From Pseudomonadota bacterium (GTDB lineage: Bacteria > Pseudomonadota > Gammaproteobacteria > Burkholderiales > SG8-39), in the NCBI GenBank assembly GCA_026399375.1, contig JAPLRD010000044.1, positions 1 to 46,449 of the forward strand: 46,449 nt of DNA, read 5' to 3'. Within the stretch, counting starts at the first letter, position 1. The number at the start of each line of letters is the position of its first letter. Positions 25,298 through 35,571 of this stretch are shown here, piece by piece. The notes under the pieces are model-generated. The model searched no databases. It worked only from the letters and a program-made list of their open reading frames with translations, and had not been told where the DNA came from. The translations under genes and the position numbers were made by a program.

Positions 25298-26185
25298 TCA
25301 GTCACCTGAAGACAATATTTCAAACTTATTTGCTAGCAGGAGTCGCAGTTCGTCGACGGGAACGGCTGTGAAAAGCCAATTCCAAAATGGTGGTACATAC
25401 TTATAATCTGCGAAATCAGTCCGGATTAGTTGAAAATCTCGAATATAGTATGAGTCCCATCCGGTTTCGTTTGAAATTGTTTCAGGCAGTCTGGCTTCAG
25501 CCTCAGGTCCAATGATTTCATAGATAATCCAACGAGCCCTTTTCCATTCGCAGCCCAGACCTTCCCAGACTTGGCAGCCCGCCCCCTCAACATCGATCTT
25601 AATTAACGCCTCCTGGATATTGTGTTCAACCAGGATTTCTGCCAAGGGAATTCCCTTGACTTCCACAGGCAAGACTCTGTGCGTCTGTGAGAAATGGTGC
25701 GTAATTGATCCAGAGGAGTCGTCATCAATATTGCTATAGAACACCAAGTTGCCAGACTCTTTTGTTATTGCACCGCTTATTACGCTGCAGTTTGCTAACC
25801 TGCTGCGTGAAATATTGTCAGCGAGCAATCTTGAAAGATTTGGATCTGCCTCGACAGCTATGATCGGAAGCTTATTGTTTGAAGCGGTAGATACCGCAGC
25901 GCTGAAAATTCCATAGTTGGCCCCAACATCAACAAAGGACCTCGATGATTTCGCCAACGTTGTTGCTAGCGCAATTGTGGAGCGCTCTGATAAATTGTCT
26001 GCGGGACCTCCGAACGCAAGATCAGGTCGCGAAGTCGGAACTCGGAATTCGAGCGCATTGGAAATTCCCAAATTGGATGTGACGTATTCCGGATTCGAGC
26101 CGACTAAGCGTCTGCCTATGCGTGTCCACAAAGCGCCTTTAAGGCCTACCGGCGCTTTGGACCAGATACCAGACAATGTTGTCAT
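25298..26185 (-). CDS. FkbM family methyltransferase
   Basis: A 295-residue SAM-dependent methyltransferase, the second FkbM protein in the locus. Motif I is SFVDVGANYGIFSAAVSTAS (near residue 88), followed by IIAVEADPNLSRLLADNI and the FkbM motif ALIKIDVEGAGCQVWEGLG. The C-terminus (PPFWNWLFTAVP) has aromatic residues that may contact a membrane-bound substrate. The gene is among the most A+T-rich in the window, suggesting recent transfer. It probably methylates a sugar in the glycan; in ABC-type O-antigens methyl groups can serve as chain-length caps recognised by Wzt. Confidence 0.84.
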   Translation of the reverse strand: MTTLSGIWSKAPVGLKGALWTRIGRRLVGSNPEYVTSNLGISNALEFRVPTSRPDLAFGGPADNLSERSTIALATTLAKSSRSFVDVGANYGIFSAAVSTASNNKLPIIAVEADPNLSRLLADNISRSRLANCSVISGAITKESGNLVFYSNIDDDSSGSITHHFSQTHRVLPVEVKGIPLAEILVEHNIQEALIKIDVEGAGCQVWEGLGCEWKRARWIIYEIIGPEAEARLPETISNETGWDSYYIRDFQLIRTDFADYKYVPPFWNWLFTAVPVDELRLLLANKFEILSSGD

Positions 26186-26239
26186 GTGCTTTATCTATGC
26201 TTAACGGTACTTGGATTGAGCGTAACGTCTCGTCCGGGG

Positions 26240-28093
<1,854 letters not shown>

Positions 28094-28097
28094 TGTG

Positions 28098-29060
28098 TTA
28101 TTGGGTTGCGCCGTTGGAATCGCGAAAGTACGCGATAGCTTTCTTCAACCCGTCTTCCAGCGCAACGCCCGGCGTCCAATCCAGCACGCGCTTCGCCAGT
28201 TCGATGTCCGGTTTGCGCTGTGTCGGGTCATCAGCCGGAAGTGGGCGATACACCAACTGGGATTTCGAACCGGTCATGGCAATGATCTTCTGCGCAAGTT
28301 CCAGAATGGTGAACTCCCCCGGATTCCCCAGATTCACCGGCCCCGTGAAATCATCCGCCGAGTCCATCAGCCGCACCAGCCCGTCCACCAGGTCATCCAC
28401 GTAGCAGAACGATCGCGTCTGCTTCCCTTCGCCGTAGATGGTGATCGGCTCGCCCTTCAACGCCTGCACGATGAAATTCGACACCACGCGCCCGTCGTTA
28501 GGGTGCATGCGCGGGCCGTAGGTATTGAAAATGCGCGCCACCTTGATCCTGAGCTTGTACTGGCGGTGGTAGTCGAAGAACAGGGTCTCGGCGCAGCGCT
28601 TGCCTTCGTCGTAGCAGGAGCGTATGCCGATGGGGTTCACGTTGCCCCAGTAGTCCTCGGTCTGCGGATGCACCTGCGGGTCGCCGTAGACTTCGCTCGT
28701 GGAAGCCTGCAGGATCTTTGCCTTCACCCGTTTGGCCAGGCCCAGCATGTTGATCGCGCCGTGGACCGACGTCTTGGTCGTCTGCACCGGGTCGAACTGG
28801 TAGTGGATGGGCGAGGCGGGGCAGGCGAGGTTGTAGATCTCGTCCACTTCGACGTAGAGCGGGAAGGTCACGTCGTGGCGCACCAGTTCGAAATGCGTGT
28901 CGCCGATCAGATGGGCGATGTTGTCCTTGGTGCCGGTGAAGAAGTTGTCGACACACAAGACATCGTCGCCGTCCGCCAGCAGCCGTTCGCACAGGTGCGA
29001 ACCGAGGAAGCCGGCGCCGCCGGTTACTAGGACGCGTTTGCGCGTGCTGTAGTTTCGCAT
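28098..29060 (-). CDS. uxs: UDP-glucuronate decarboxylase (UDP-xylose synthase)
   Basis: A 320-residue SDR enzyme that converts UDP-glucuronate to UDP-xylose, giving the locus a pentose donor. The NAD-binding [16 protein letters not shown] is at residues 13-28, [12 protein letters not shown] (near 80) and [10 protein letters not shown] are diagnostic for the family, and the catalytic Tyr-Lys pair is in [14 protein letters not shown]. Family-typical [21 protein letters not shown] and [12 protein letters not shown] follow. A REP-like palindrome lies just upstream of the start. It is the first gene of the run leading into asnB and the exporter genes. Confidence 0.92.
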   Translation of the reverse strand: MRNYSTRKRVLVTGGAGFLGSHLCERLLADGDDVLCVDNFFTGTKDNIAHLIGDTHFELVRHDVTFPLYVEVDEIYNLACPASPIHYQFDPVQTTKTSVHGAINMLGLAKRVKAKILQASTSEVYGDPQVHPQTEDYWGNVNPIGIRSCYDEGKRCAETLFFDYHRQYKLRIKVARIFNTYGPRMHPNDGRVVSNFIVQALKGEPITIYGEGKQTRSFCYVDDLVDGLVRLMDSADDFTGPVNLGNPGEFTILELAQKIIAMTGSKSQLVYRPLPADDPTQRKPDIELAKRVLDWTPGVALEDGLKKAIAYFRDSNGATQ

Positions 29061-29086
29061 TTAGTAACTCTCGAGAATGAATGAAT

Positions 29087-29110
29087 TCGCGAGCGAGCTC
29101 GCTCCTACAA
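29087..29110. repeat. REP-like palindromic element, copy 1
   Basis: TCGCGAGCGAGCTCGCTCCTACAA contains the self-complementary core GCGAGCGAGCTCGC and the CTCCTAC tail, like REP elements common in Pseudomonas and Betaproteobacteria. It sits between uxs and the ccdAB pair. A second copy is at 31088-31109. About 160 bases of G+C-rich sequence without a gene follow before ccdB. Confidence 0.75.
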
Positions 29111-29269
29111 GGTCAAAGGCGACACCAGCTTCGGACACGCTACCGCCCTGCAATACACTCGCGTGTTTCGCATAAGTTTGAAGCCGCTGCGTCCGCTATC
29201 TGTGCGAAGCGCAGTCGCCGCCGCCGGCAACACACCACGCCTGCGGGCGCCACTACCGTCGCCCGGGCG

Positions 29270-29590
29270 CTAGCCCCAGGCTTGGGTCAGCAATTCGTCC
29301 AGGGCGTCCATGATCCGATTGGCTTCGTGGCCCAGCGACTCCACGAACTCACCCAGCTCCTCGTTGGGAACCGAGACGATTTCCAGCGGATGCAGCACGA
29401 CCGGTACATTCTTGATGTTGAACGCCGGATTGAAACGCGGGTTGGCAATTTTTCCGAGCGTAGACTTTCGCACCAGGGGGACCACCACGCGCCGCCGGTA
29501 GCCGTCGTACAAGGACGACTGGACGAGCACGACATAGGGAATGGCATCCCGGTGCTTTCCGGTATTGCGGTGGACGTCGAATTGAGCCAT
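29270..29590 (-). CDS. ccdB: CcdB-family toxin
   Basis: The 106-residue protein matches CcdB: MAQFDVHRN at the start, IPYVVLVQSSLYDG, RRRVVVPLVRKS, and the C-terminal tail ALDELLTQAWG. In F-plasmid CcdB the last Trp-Gly residues insert into DNA gyrase and are required for killing; both are kept here, so the toxin is probably active. CcdB poisons GyrA and stalls replication. The gene follows ccdA by nine bases, the usual antitoxin-first order, and is likely made at a low level relative to CcdA. Confidence 0.9.
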   Translation of the reverse strand: MAQFDVHRNTGKHRDAIPYVVLVQSSLYDGYRRRVVVPLVRKSTLGKIANPRFNPAFNIKNVPVVLHPLEIVSVPNEELGEFVESLGHEANRIMDALDELLTQAWG

Positions 29591-29599
29591 GGCCGGGGA

Positions 29600-29851
29600 T
29601 CAAAGGGGCGAATACTCGTCGGCGAAGGAACCGTGCTTGGCGTTGAAGTCATTCCATGTGGCCATTGTCACTTCGATGGTTTTCGCCTTGGCGATGCGCT
29701 GCTGGCGTTCGTGCTCGACGTAGCCGGCCAGGAGCGACTCGACCACCCCGGAGAGGTTGTTCGTCAAACCGCGCGCCTGAACGACCAGGTCCTCGTTCAA
29801 AGTCAGATTCACCGGGCGTTTCCGGGCGTCCAGATTGTATTTGGCTTTCAT
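29600..29851 (-). CDS. ccdA: CcdA-family antitoxin
   Basis: An 83-residue protein with an N-terminal ribbon-helix-helix DNA-binding region (RKRPVNLTLNEDLVVQARGL, NNLSGVVESLLAGYV) and a C-terminal tail ending WNDFNAKHGSFADEY, the segment that binds and releases CcdB from gyrase. It would also repress its own operon through the operator just upstream. The ATG at 29851 is preceded by GGAGG at a good distance. Length and sequence are normal for chromosomal CcdA proteins. Confidence 0.9.
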   Translation of the reverse strand: MKAKYNLDARKRPVNLTLNEDLVVQARGLTNNLSGVVESLLAGYVEHERQQRIAKAKTIEVTMATWNDFNAKHGSFADEYSPL

Positions 29852-29863
29852 TCGGCGCCTCCA

Positions 29864-29882
29864 ATGCGCATTATATGCGCAT
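29864..29882 (-). promoter_or_regulatory. ccdAB operator overlapping the -10 box
   Basis: The sequence ATGCGCAT-TAT-ATGCGCAT consists of a self-complementary octamer present twice, so it is both a direct and an inverted repeat. It encloses TATAAT on the minus strand (29870-29875), about 18 bases before the ccdA start. The likely -35, TTGCCG, is 20 bases further up. The design is what is expected for binding of two ribbon-helix-helix dimers of CcdA or a CcdA-CcdB complex to block transcription. Confidence 0.65.
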
Positions 29883-29925
29883 GGTAAGGTGATTTCGGCA
29901 AGATGTCCAAAATGGCGGCTTGCCC

Positions 29926-31149
29926 CTAGCGACCTGCCTTCCCAAGAATTCTTCTCGCTTCCTGATGCCCTCGATCCGCGGCCCGCTGGTAATAGCTGAA
30001 CGCCGCGTTGACGTCGCGCTCGACGCCGCGCGCTTCCTCGTACATGAGGCCGACGTTGAACAGGGCAGTGGGCTCGTCCAGTTCGGCCGCTTTGCGATAC
30101 CAGGCAAAAGCCTGCTTGGCGTCGCGCGCCGCGCCCAGGCCTTGCTCGTACAGATAACCGACGTTGTTCATCGCGGTGGCGTTGCCTTGCTCGGCGGACT
30201 TCTGATACCAGTCGAGCGCGGCCCGATAGTCTTGCGCAACGCTCACACCCTGCTGGTACAGCCAGCCGAGGAATAGTTGTCCGTTCGGGTCGCCGCCTGC
30301 GGCGGCTTTTTCATAGTGTCGGCGCGCCGTGTCGGGATTGCGCGCTACGCCGTAGCCTTGTTGGTACAGCTGACCGAGCAGCGCGTCGGCGCCGGCATCG
30401 CCTTGCTGCGCCGCCTTTTCGTACCAGTCCTTGGCCTGTGCGTAGTCGCGCGTGACGCCTTGGCCGGTCTGATAATGCCAGCCGATGGCGCGCATCGCGG
30501 CTGCATAGCCGTGCCCCGCCGCTCTGCGGTATAGCTCGAGGGCCCGCGCTGGTTCGCGCGAGGTCCCGGAACCTTCGGCGTAGGTGTAGCCCAGGTTGTA
30601 GAGCGCCGCGGGGAATTCCTTCGCTGCGGCGCGCTCGAACCACTCCCTCGCGAGCACCGCGCTCTTTCCGCTGCCATAGCCTTTGAGGTAGAGCCAGCCC
30701 AGATTGCTGGCCGCTGCGGCATCGCCTTGTTCCGCCGCCTGCTTGTACCAGAGGCGGGCCTGAGCGTAATCCCTGGGCACGCCCAGGCCTTCCTGGTGCA
30801 GGTGGCCAATCAGGTTCATTGCCTGGGTTTGATTCCTTTTGGCCGCTTTGCGAAACCACTCCATCGCGAGCGCGAAATCGCGCTGCACGACCTGTCCCTC
30901 GTAATAAAGCGAGCCGACGCGCACCTGCGCATCGGCGTCGCCTGCGCGCGCGAGGTCGAGCAGTTTGACGATCGCGGCGGGCTCGGCCTTGGCGGCGCTC
31001 TTGGCGAGGGCGTCGATTTCTTCGGGTGACGAGGCGAAGGCGGTTCCGCAGGCAAGGGTAGTGAGCAGCGTCAGTACGGCAATAAAATCGCGAGCGAGCT
31101 CGCTCCTACGCCGTGGGCGCGGAGGTTCGCATATGGTGAAGCCCGTCAT
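29926..31149 (-). CDS. Sel1-repeat (SLR) protein, secreted or periplasmic
   Basis: A protein of about 407 residues with a signal peptide (hydrophobic IAVLTLLTTLACGTAFA, cleavage likely after AFA) and nine Sel1-type repeats of about 36 residues, such as AMNLIGHLHQEGLGVPRDYAQARLWYKQAAEQGD. Sel1 solenoids are protein-binding scaffolds; near export genes they often resemble AlgK-like outer-membrane secretion partners, which is an inference. The codons for RRRSELARDF before the hydrophobic core come from an inserted REP-like element. The ATG at 31149 is preferred over the GTG at 31167, and it follows the upstream stop by one base. Confidence 0.82.
   Translation of the reverse strand: MTGFTICEPPRPRRRSELARDFIAVLTLLTTLACGTAFASSPEEIDALAKSAAKAEPAAIVKLLDLARAGDADAQVRVGSLYYEGQVVQRDFALAMEWFRKAAKRNQTQAMNLIGHLHQEGLGVPRDYAQARLWYKQAAEQGDAAAASNLGWLYLKGYGSGKSAVLAREWFERAAAKEFPAALYNLGYTYAEGSGTSREPARALELYRRAAGHGYAAAMRAIGWHYQTGQGVTRDYAQAKDWYEKAAQQGDAGADALLGQLYQQGYGVARNPDTARRHYEKAAAGGDPNGQLFLGWLYQQGVSVAQDYRAALDWYQKSAEQGNATAMNNVGYLYEQGLGAARDAKQAFAWYRKAAELDEPTALFNVGLMYEEARGVERDVNAAFSYYQRAADRGHQEARRILGKAGR
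31088..31109. repeat. REP-like palindromic element, copy 2, inside a signal-peptide coding region
   Basis: TCGCGAGCGAGCTCGCTCCTAC is identical over 22 bases to the copy at 29087. Here it lies within the first 25 codons of the Sel1-repeat gene, where the minus strand encodes RSELARDF in the positively charged end of the signal peptide. The repeat therefore became part of a protein. Confidence 0.78.
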
Positions 31150-31150
31150 T

Positions 31151-32254
31151 TCAATTCGGCGGAACACGCGGTTTCTTTCCGGCCTGGCCGTCCTTGACAG
31201 GCTTCTCGCGCTTTGGCGGCTCCCGGTAATTTTCCAGATTGATCCGGAACGACTCCATCTTCTCGACCGGGAGCACGATTTGCGAGCGGGAGCTCTTGGA
31301 GATCAGGTTCAGGTTGTTCCCAGGGTTGAGCGCGAGGAACTCTTCCAGCGCCACGTCCGCGAGCTTGGCCGCAATGTCTACGTCGATATAGCGGTCGCTG
31401 GCGATGGTGGCGAAATAGGGCTTGTTTGGCACCGGTTCGATTTCGATCTTGAAAGCGCCGGGATCGGCGATGATGTTCTTCAGCGCCTGCAGCTTGGGAA
31501 TGTAATTTCGCGTTTCCTGCGGCATGGAGAGCGTCTTGTATTCCGTAGGCAATCCTTTGGCCTTGTTGCGCGCGATGGCTTTTCCCACCGAACCCTCGCC
31601 CCAGTTGTAAGCGGCGAGTGCGAGCTGCCAGTCGCCGAAGCGTTCGTGCAGGGACTGCAGGTAGTCCAGCGCCGCCGCGGTCGAGGCGATGACGTCGCGA
31701 CGGCCGTCGCGCAGCAGTCCTTGCTCCAGCTTGTATTCCTTCCCGGTCGAGGGAATGAACTGCCACAGGCCGGACGCTTTCGCTGAAGACAGCGCCATCG
31801 GGTTGTAACCGCTTTCAACCATGGGCAGGAACACGATTTCGGTCGGCATGCCGCGCTTTTCGAGCTCTTCCACCACGTGGAACACGTAGCGTCGGCTGCG
31901 CTCGAGCAGGACTTTCAGCAATTGCGGGCGATTGACATACCAGGTCTGCCAGTTCGATACCAAGGCGCCTTCGAGGGCAGGCAGGGCGAAACCGGCACGG
32001 ACGCGATCCCATACGTCGTGCTGTGGCCTGTCCGGGGTCGGATTGCTCACGCCTATGGCAGGCATCGCCATCGGCGCCGGCGGCGGCAGATATTCGTCGA
32101 GCGAGCGCGGCAGTTTCGGGTTCGCAGCGGCTTTCGAGATGGGATATGAAAATTGATCGGCGCGGTAGGCGAGGTCGAGCGGGCCGCCGTAGACGCTGCT
32201 CGCCAGGAGCAGGGTTGCCGCGGTCGCGGCATTAGCAAGTACCCGGATTCGCAT
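31151..32254 (-). CDS. mltD: MltD-like membrane-bound lytic transglycosylase
   Basis: A protein of about 367 residues with a signal peptide (ANAATAATLLLASSVYG) and a GH23/SLT catalytic domain (residues about 125-260). The catalytic glutamate is in FLPMVESGYNP, followed by ASGLWQFIPSTG and AAYNWGEGSVGKAI. The C-terminal part, IDVDIAAKLADVALEEFLALNPG, looks like a single LysM-type wall-binding repeat; E. coli MltD has two. It would cut glycan strands in the periplasm and may open room for the export machinery encoded next to it. The ATG at 32254 gives the better signal peptide; an ATG at 32278 is also possible and starts at the edge of a repeat. Confidence 0.86.
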   Translation of the reverse strand: MRIRVLANAATAATLLLASSVYGGPLDLAYRADQFSYPISKAAANPKLPRSLDEYLPPPAPMAMPAIGVSNPTPDRPQHDVWDRVRAGFALPALEGALVSNWQTWYVNRPQLLKVLLERSRRYVFHVVEELEKRGMPTEIVFLPMVESGYNPMALSSAKASGLWQFIPSTGKEYKLEQGLLRDGRRDVIASTAAALDYLQSLHERFGDWQLALAAYNWGEGSVGKAIARNKAKGLPTEYKTLSMPQETRNYIPKLQALKNIIADPGAFKIEIEPVPNKPYFATIASDRYIDVDIAAKLADVALEEFLALNPGNNLNLISKSSRSQIVLPVEKMESFRINLENYREPPKREKPVKDGQAGKKPRVPPN

Positions 32255-32277
32255 ATCGACGACTGGTGATCGATCCA

Positions 32278-32369
32278 TGTCATCCTGAACGCAGCGAAGG
32301 GTCTGCTTTTTCGATGCATCGACCGCCCGGAAAAGCAGATTCTTCGTCGCTGCGCTCCTCAGAATGACA
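32278..32369. repeat. Long imperfect palindrome (repeat family member 1)
   Basis: The left arm TGTCATCCTGAACGCAGCGA and the following GGGTCTGCTTTT pair with the right arm AAAAGCAGATTC...CAGAATGACA, forming an extended stem of over 30 bases per side with mismatches. The same arms (TGTCATTCC, AATCTGCTTTT, AGCAGATTCCTC, GGAATGACA) occur at 36662-36740. It fills the gap between the Wza-like gene and mltD and could act as a terminator or message-stabilising hairpin. Confidence 0.7.
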
Positions 32370-32425
32370 TTGATGCTGCTTGTGCTGATCTGAACCGCGG
32401 TGTCAGGTCCAACAGCGCTCCGGCG

Positions 32426-33046
32426 TTAGAAGAAGCTTTCACCCACGGTAACGATGTCGCCAGGTTGCACCGGTGCATTGAGGTCCACCCTGATCGGGGT
32501 GTTGGTGGCGTCCCCGTCGCGCACGATGAAAATCTTGCTCATGGAGGCGCGTTCCTTGAAACCGCCGGCGATGGATACGGCCTTGCGTATCGTCAGTCCT
32601 GGCTGGTAGGGAAAGCTGCCGTTGTTGCTGACCTGCCCGTTGATGAAGTAGGGTCGGTATTCGTCTATGGTCACGGAAACCCGCGGGTTGACGAGGTAGC
32701 TGCCACGCAAGCCGTCGGTGAGCAGTTTTTCCAGTTCGCCCACGGTTTTGCCACGCACCTGTATTTCGCCCAGCACCGGATAGGAGACGGTGCCGGCGTC
32801 GGTGAGGCGTATTTTTTCGCGCTTCAGATCGTCTTCGCCGAAGACCGTGATGCTGATCACGTCGCCCGTCGACAGTAAATACTTGGAGAGCGTGTCGGTC
32901 CTTGCGCCCGTATCGGCCTTGGGAGTCGCATCGCTCTTGGCTGCCGCGTTGCCCTTCGGTGCCGTGTCTGCACCCGACTGGGCCCACGAACCGGCGCAAG
33001 CCAGACAAAAGCAGATGAAGGCGATGAGGCGTTTAGGATGAAACAT
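32426..33046 (-). CDS. Polysaccharide export protein (Wza/EpsE-like)
   Basis: A protein of about 206 residues with a signal peptide (LIAFICFCLACAGSWA), a low-complexity linker of alternating Asp/Lys/Ala, and then the poly_export domain (LLSTGDVISITVFGEDDLKREKIRLTD) and an SLBB-like domain (YFINGQVSNNGSFPYQPGLTIRKAVSIAGGF). It is shorter than E. coli Wza and lacks the C-terminal transmembrane helix, like the EpsE-type proteins of betaproteobacterial exopolysaccharide loci. It may line a periplasmic channel. The lipobox is uncertain: cysteines occur in the signal region, so a lipoprotein is possible. The ATG at 33046 replaces the upstream track start. Confidence 0.88.
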   Translation of the reverse strand: MFHPKRLIAFICFCLACAGSWAQSGADTAPKGNAAAKSDATPKADTGARTDTLSKYLLSTGDVISITVFGEDDLKREKIRLTDAGTVSYPVLGEIQVRGKTVGELEKLLTDGLRGSYLVNPRVSVTIDEYRPYFINGQVSNNGSFPYQPGLTIRKAVSIAGGFKERASMSKIFIVRDGDATNTPIRVDLNAPVQPGDIVTVGESFF

Positions 33047-33105
33047 AGGACACTTTACTCCGCACGGGCGGGCCGGCATGGGGTTTCGCCGGTCCGGAGA
33101 TTTTA

Positions 33106-34392
33106 TCAGAGGGTCGCATAGACGAACAGCATGAAGACGTTGCTCTTGTAATTGAAATTGTTGTCGTCGGAATCGCGCGCGGTGTGGGTGTAGTCGGCAC
33201 CGAAATTCAGCCAGCGTCGCATCTTGTAAGTCGCCTTGGCTCCGAATTTCTGCGTATTGTCGGTCCGCGCGACGCCCTGGTATTTGTCTGTCGAATAGGA
33301 AGCCAGGGCTTCGGACGTCAGACGGCTCGACCAGTCGTGGGTCCAGCGCGCCGTGGTGGAGGTCCGGTCGATGAAATTGCCGATGCCGCCGGTGGTTTCA
33401 GCCGGCGCGCGGTTGAGCATCAGGTTCACGTGCGAGTAGGTGAGGGGGCTCCAGCGTACATCCCCGGTCCAGCTGACGGCGGTGGAATCGCCGCGCGTGG
33501 CGTCCTCGAAATTCTTCTTTACAACGCCGAATTTGAATGTACCCGAGGTTTTTGCCGTTGCCTCCCAGGCCGCGCCCACTTGGAATAGATTTTCCACGCT
33601 GCCGAAAGTCGAACTCGGCAGCGAGTAGCCGATCACGCTGTGCTTGCCCTGGAAAATGAGCGAGGTCTTGGGGCCGACGCGCCAGTAGAACGTGGCGCCG
33701 AGGTCGTCCGCGCCGCGATCGTTGGCTGCGGTGGTCGCACGGTTGTTGAGGTAGTTGCGCTGCATTTTGCCGAGCTCGAAGTCGATCCGGCCCTGTGCCC
33801 CCTGGGCGCCGTAGGAAACGATGGCCTGCCCGTAAGTTTGGCGATAGTGGTCGGGCGTGTCCGAAAGCGGATTGTTGGTCGAACCGCGCGGATCTACGCC
33901 GTCGAGATGATCGAGTTTCAACGCGGCGCGCAGGCGTGTCCCCAGGTTGAAATCGGCGAGGGCGTTGGCGTTGTAGTTGGTGTAATTTTCCGACGTGTGT
34001 TTCTGATACTGGCCTATGGTCGGGCTCAGGCGCAGGCTGAAGGTGTTTCCGGACTGCCTCGTCTCCAGTCGCACCGCCGGGGTGAGCACCAGTATCTGGT
34101 CGCTGGTGGTGTTGCGCGGCGTGCTGTAGATGTTGTCGTTGTTCTGGATGTCGAGCTTCAGCGAGGGATAGACCGTGACTATCGTGTCCATCAGCCGCAG
34201 CGTAATGCCGCCGGTCTGGGACGCGACGCTTTGCGAGGCCGCCTGGCCGCTGGGAGAGTACTGAATCGCCGGCTCCGGCATCCCGGCGGACGAAGGCGGA
34301 CCCGGTTGCTGCGCGTACGCGGTCGCCGTCAGCGCCGCCATGCCGGCCGAGGCGAGCAGTGGCAGCGAAGTCATGTGCCTGCGTTTGCGCAT
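33106..34392 (-). CDS. EpsL-like outer-membrane beta-barrel protein
   Basis: A protein of about 428 residues with a signal peptide (LPLLASAGMAALTATAYA) and a long series of amphipathic beta strands ending in a C-terminal aromatic-rich strand (SNVFMLFVYATL), as in outer-membrane barrels. Segments such as LETRQSGNTFSLRLSPTIGQY and FGADYTHTARDSDDNNF are typical of the EpsL-type proteins encoded beside EpsE-like exporters. It could be the outer-membrane port for the polysaccharide. The ATG at 34392, preceded by GAGGG, is chosen over the longer track start. It lies about 60 bases upstream of the Wza-like gene. Confidence 0.8.
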   Translation of the reverse strand: MRKRRHMTSLPLLASAGMAALTATAYAQQPGPPSSAGMPEPAIQYSPSGQAASQSVASQTGGITLRLMDTIVTVYPSLKLDIQNNDNIYSTPRNTTSDQILVLTPAVRLETRQSGNTFSLRLSPTIGQYQKHTSENYTNYNANALADFNLGTRLRAALKLDHLDGVDPRGSTNNPLSDTPDHYRQTYGQAIVSYGAQGAQGRIDFELGKMQRNYLNNRATTAANDRGADDLGATFYWRVGPKTSLIFQGKHSVIGYSLPSSTFGSVENLFQVGAAWEATAKTSGTFKFGVVKKNFEDATRGDSTAVSWTGDVRWSPLTYSHVNLMLNRAPAETTGGIGNFIDRTSTTARWTHDWSSRLTSEALASYSTDKYQGVARTDNTQKFGAKATYKMRRWLNFGADYTHTARDSDDNNFNYKSNVFMLFVYATL

Positions 34393-34512
34393 TGCCCTCA
34401 GATCTTGCCTTATTCTTAAACCTGCAATTTTAGGCTGCCGCCGGAACGCTACGTTCGGGGCGTGGAGCAAACAATTGTCAAATGTTGTGAATTCCAGAGG
34501 CGAGGTACGGCC

Positions 34513-35571
34513 TCAGGTAGAAAGCCGGTTCGACGCCACGCGCCGCAATCCATACTGCACCAGGACAATGTAGAGCGCAAATACGGCCATCGCGGTATAG
34601 AACATGACGTGCTCTTTCACGTTCAGCGCCCAGCCGGCGACCCCGGCGGCGGCGAGCACAAACGCGATCAGATGAATCAGCGCGACCGCGCCGCCGACCG
34701 GCACGCCCAGATCGATCAGGATATGGTGCAAATGCGTGCGATCGGCGCGAAACGGATTGTGCCCCTTGAGGAGTCGCCTGGTCATGCAGACGATGGTGTC
34801 GCTGATGGGTATTGCCACCAGCCAGATCGCGGTGACGGGCGCGAACAACTGCGGGCGCGAATGGGCGGCGTCTACCGTGAGCCACGCCAGCACGAATCCC
34901 AGCGACAGGCTGCCGGCATCGCCCAGGAATATCGCCGCCCTGCGGCGCCAGGGGGTGCGCAGGTTGAACGCGAGAAACGCAGCGATGCAACCCAGCAGGC
35001 CGAACGCCAACCCCACTTGCGCGCTATTGCCGGAAGCGACGCAGATCACAGCGATCCAGAACACCGCGATGAATACCAGACCGGCACCCAGCCCGTCGGC
35101 GCCGTCGCAGAGGTTGATCGCATTGACTACTCCGATCACGCCGAACATGGTGAGCGCCAGGGAGAAGCGGCCCAGCGTCAAGGGTTTGTCGCTCACCAGA
35201 TTGCCCAACGTTTCCAGGCTCAGCCCTCCCCAGTAGCACATCAGCAGCGCTGCCGCGATCTGCGCCGCGAATTTGACGTAGGGATTGAGTTCGAACAGAT
35301 CGTCCAGCGCGCCGGTGATCAGAATCATGAACAGCCCGATCCAGAACGCCGGGTGTATCTGGTTCGCGAACTGCGTGATCAGCGCAGCGAGCGACAATCC
35401 GGCCACGATCGCCAATCCGCCCACCAGCGGCGTATGGCCTTCGTGATCCTTGCGTTCGCCGCCGGGGATGTCGAGCAGTCCGAAGGTTTGCGCCAGCGGT
35501 GTAAGAAGACGAATGAATCCCAGCGTCAATACGAAGCACAGCAGCGCGGCGAGGGGCGCGGGCAGATTCAC
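34513..35571 (-). CDS. Undecaprenyl-phosphate sugar-1-phosphate transferase (WecA/TagO-like)
   Basis: A protein of about 352 residues with roughly eleven membrane segments, of the MraY/WecA superfamily. Key motifs are the acidic [33 protein letters not shown] (near residue 155), [14 protein letters not shown], and the cytoplasmic HRTHLHH-like loop [15 protein letters not shown]. It would transfer a HexNAc-1-phosphate to undecaprenyl phosphate and so start polysaccharide synthesis. The GTG start at 35571 overlaps the plsY stop (GTGA). The track's longer version starts within plsY and is not used. Confidence 0.88.
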   Translation of the reverse strand: MNLPAPLAALLCFVLTLGFIRLLTPLAQTFGLLDIPGGERKDHEGHTPLVGGLAIVAGLSLAALITQFANQIHPAFWIGLFMILITGALDDLFELNPYVKFAAQIAAALLMCYWGGLSLETLGNLVSDKPLTLGRFSLALTMFGVIGVVNAINLCDGADGLGAGLVFIAVFWIAVICVASGNSAQVGLAFGLLGCIAAFLAFNLRTPWRRRAAIFLGDAGSLSLGFVLAWLTVDAAHSRPQLFAPVTAIWLVAIPISDTIVCMTRRLLKGHNPFRADRTHLHHILIDLGVPVGGAVALIHLIAFVLAAAGVAGWALNVKEHVMFYTAMAVFALYIVLVQYGLRRVASNRLST

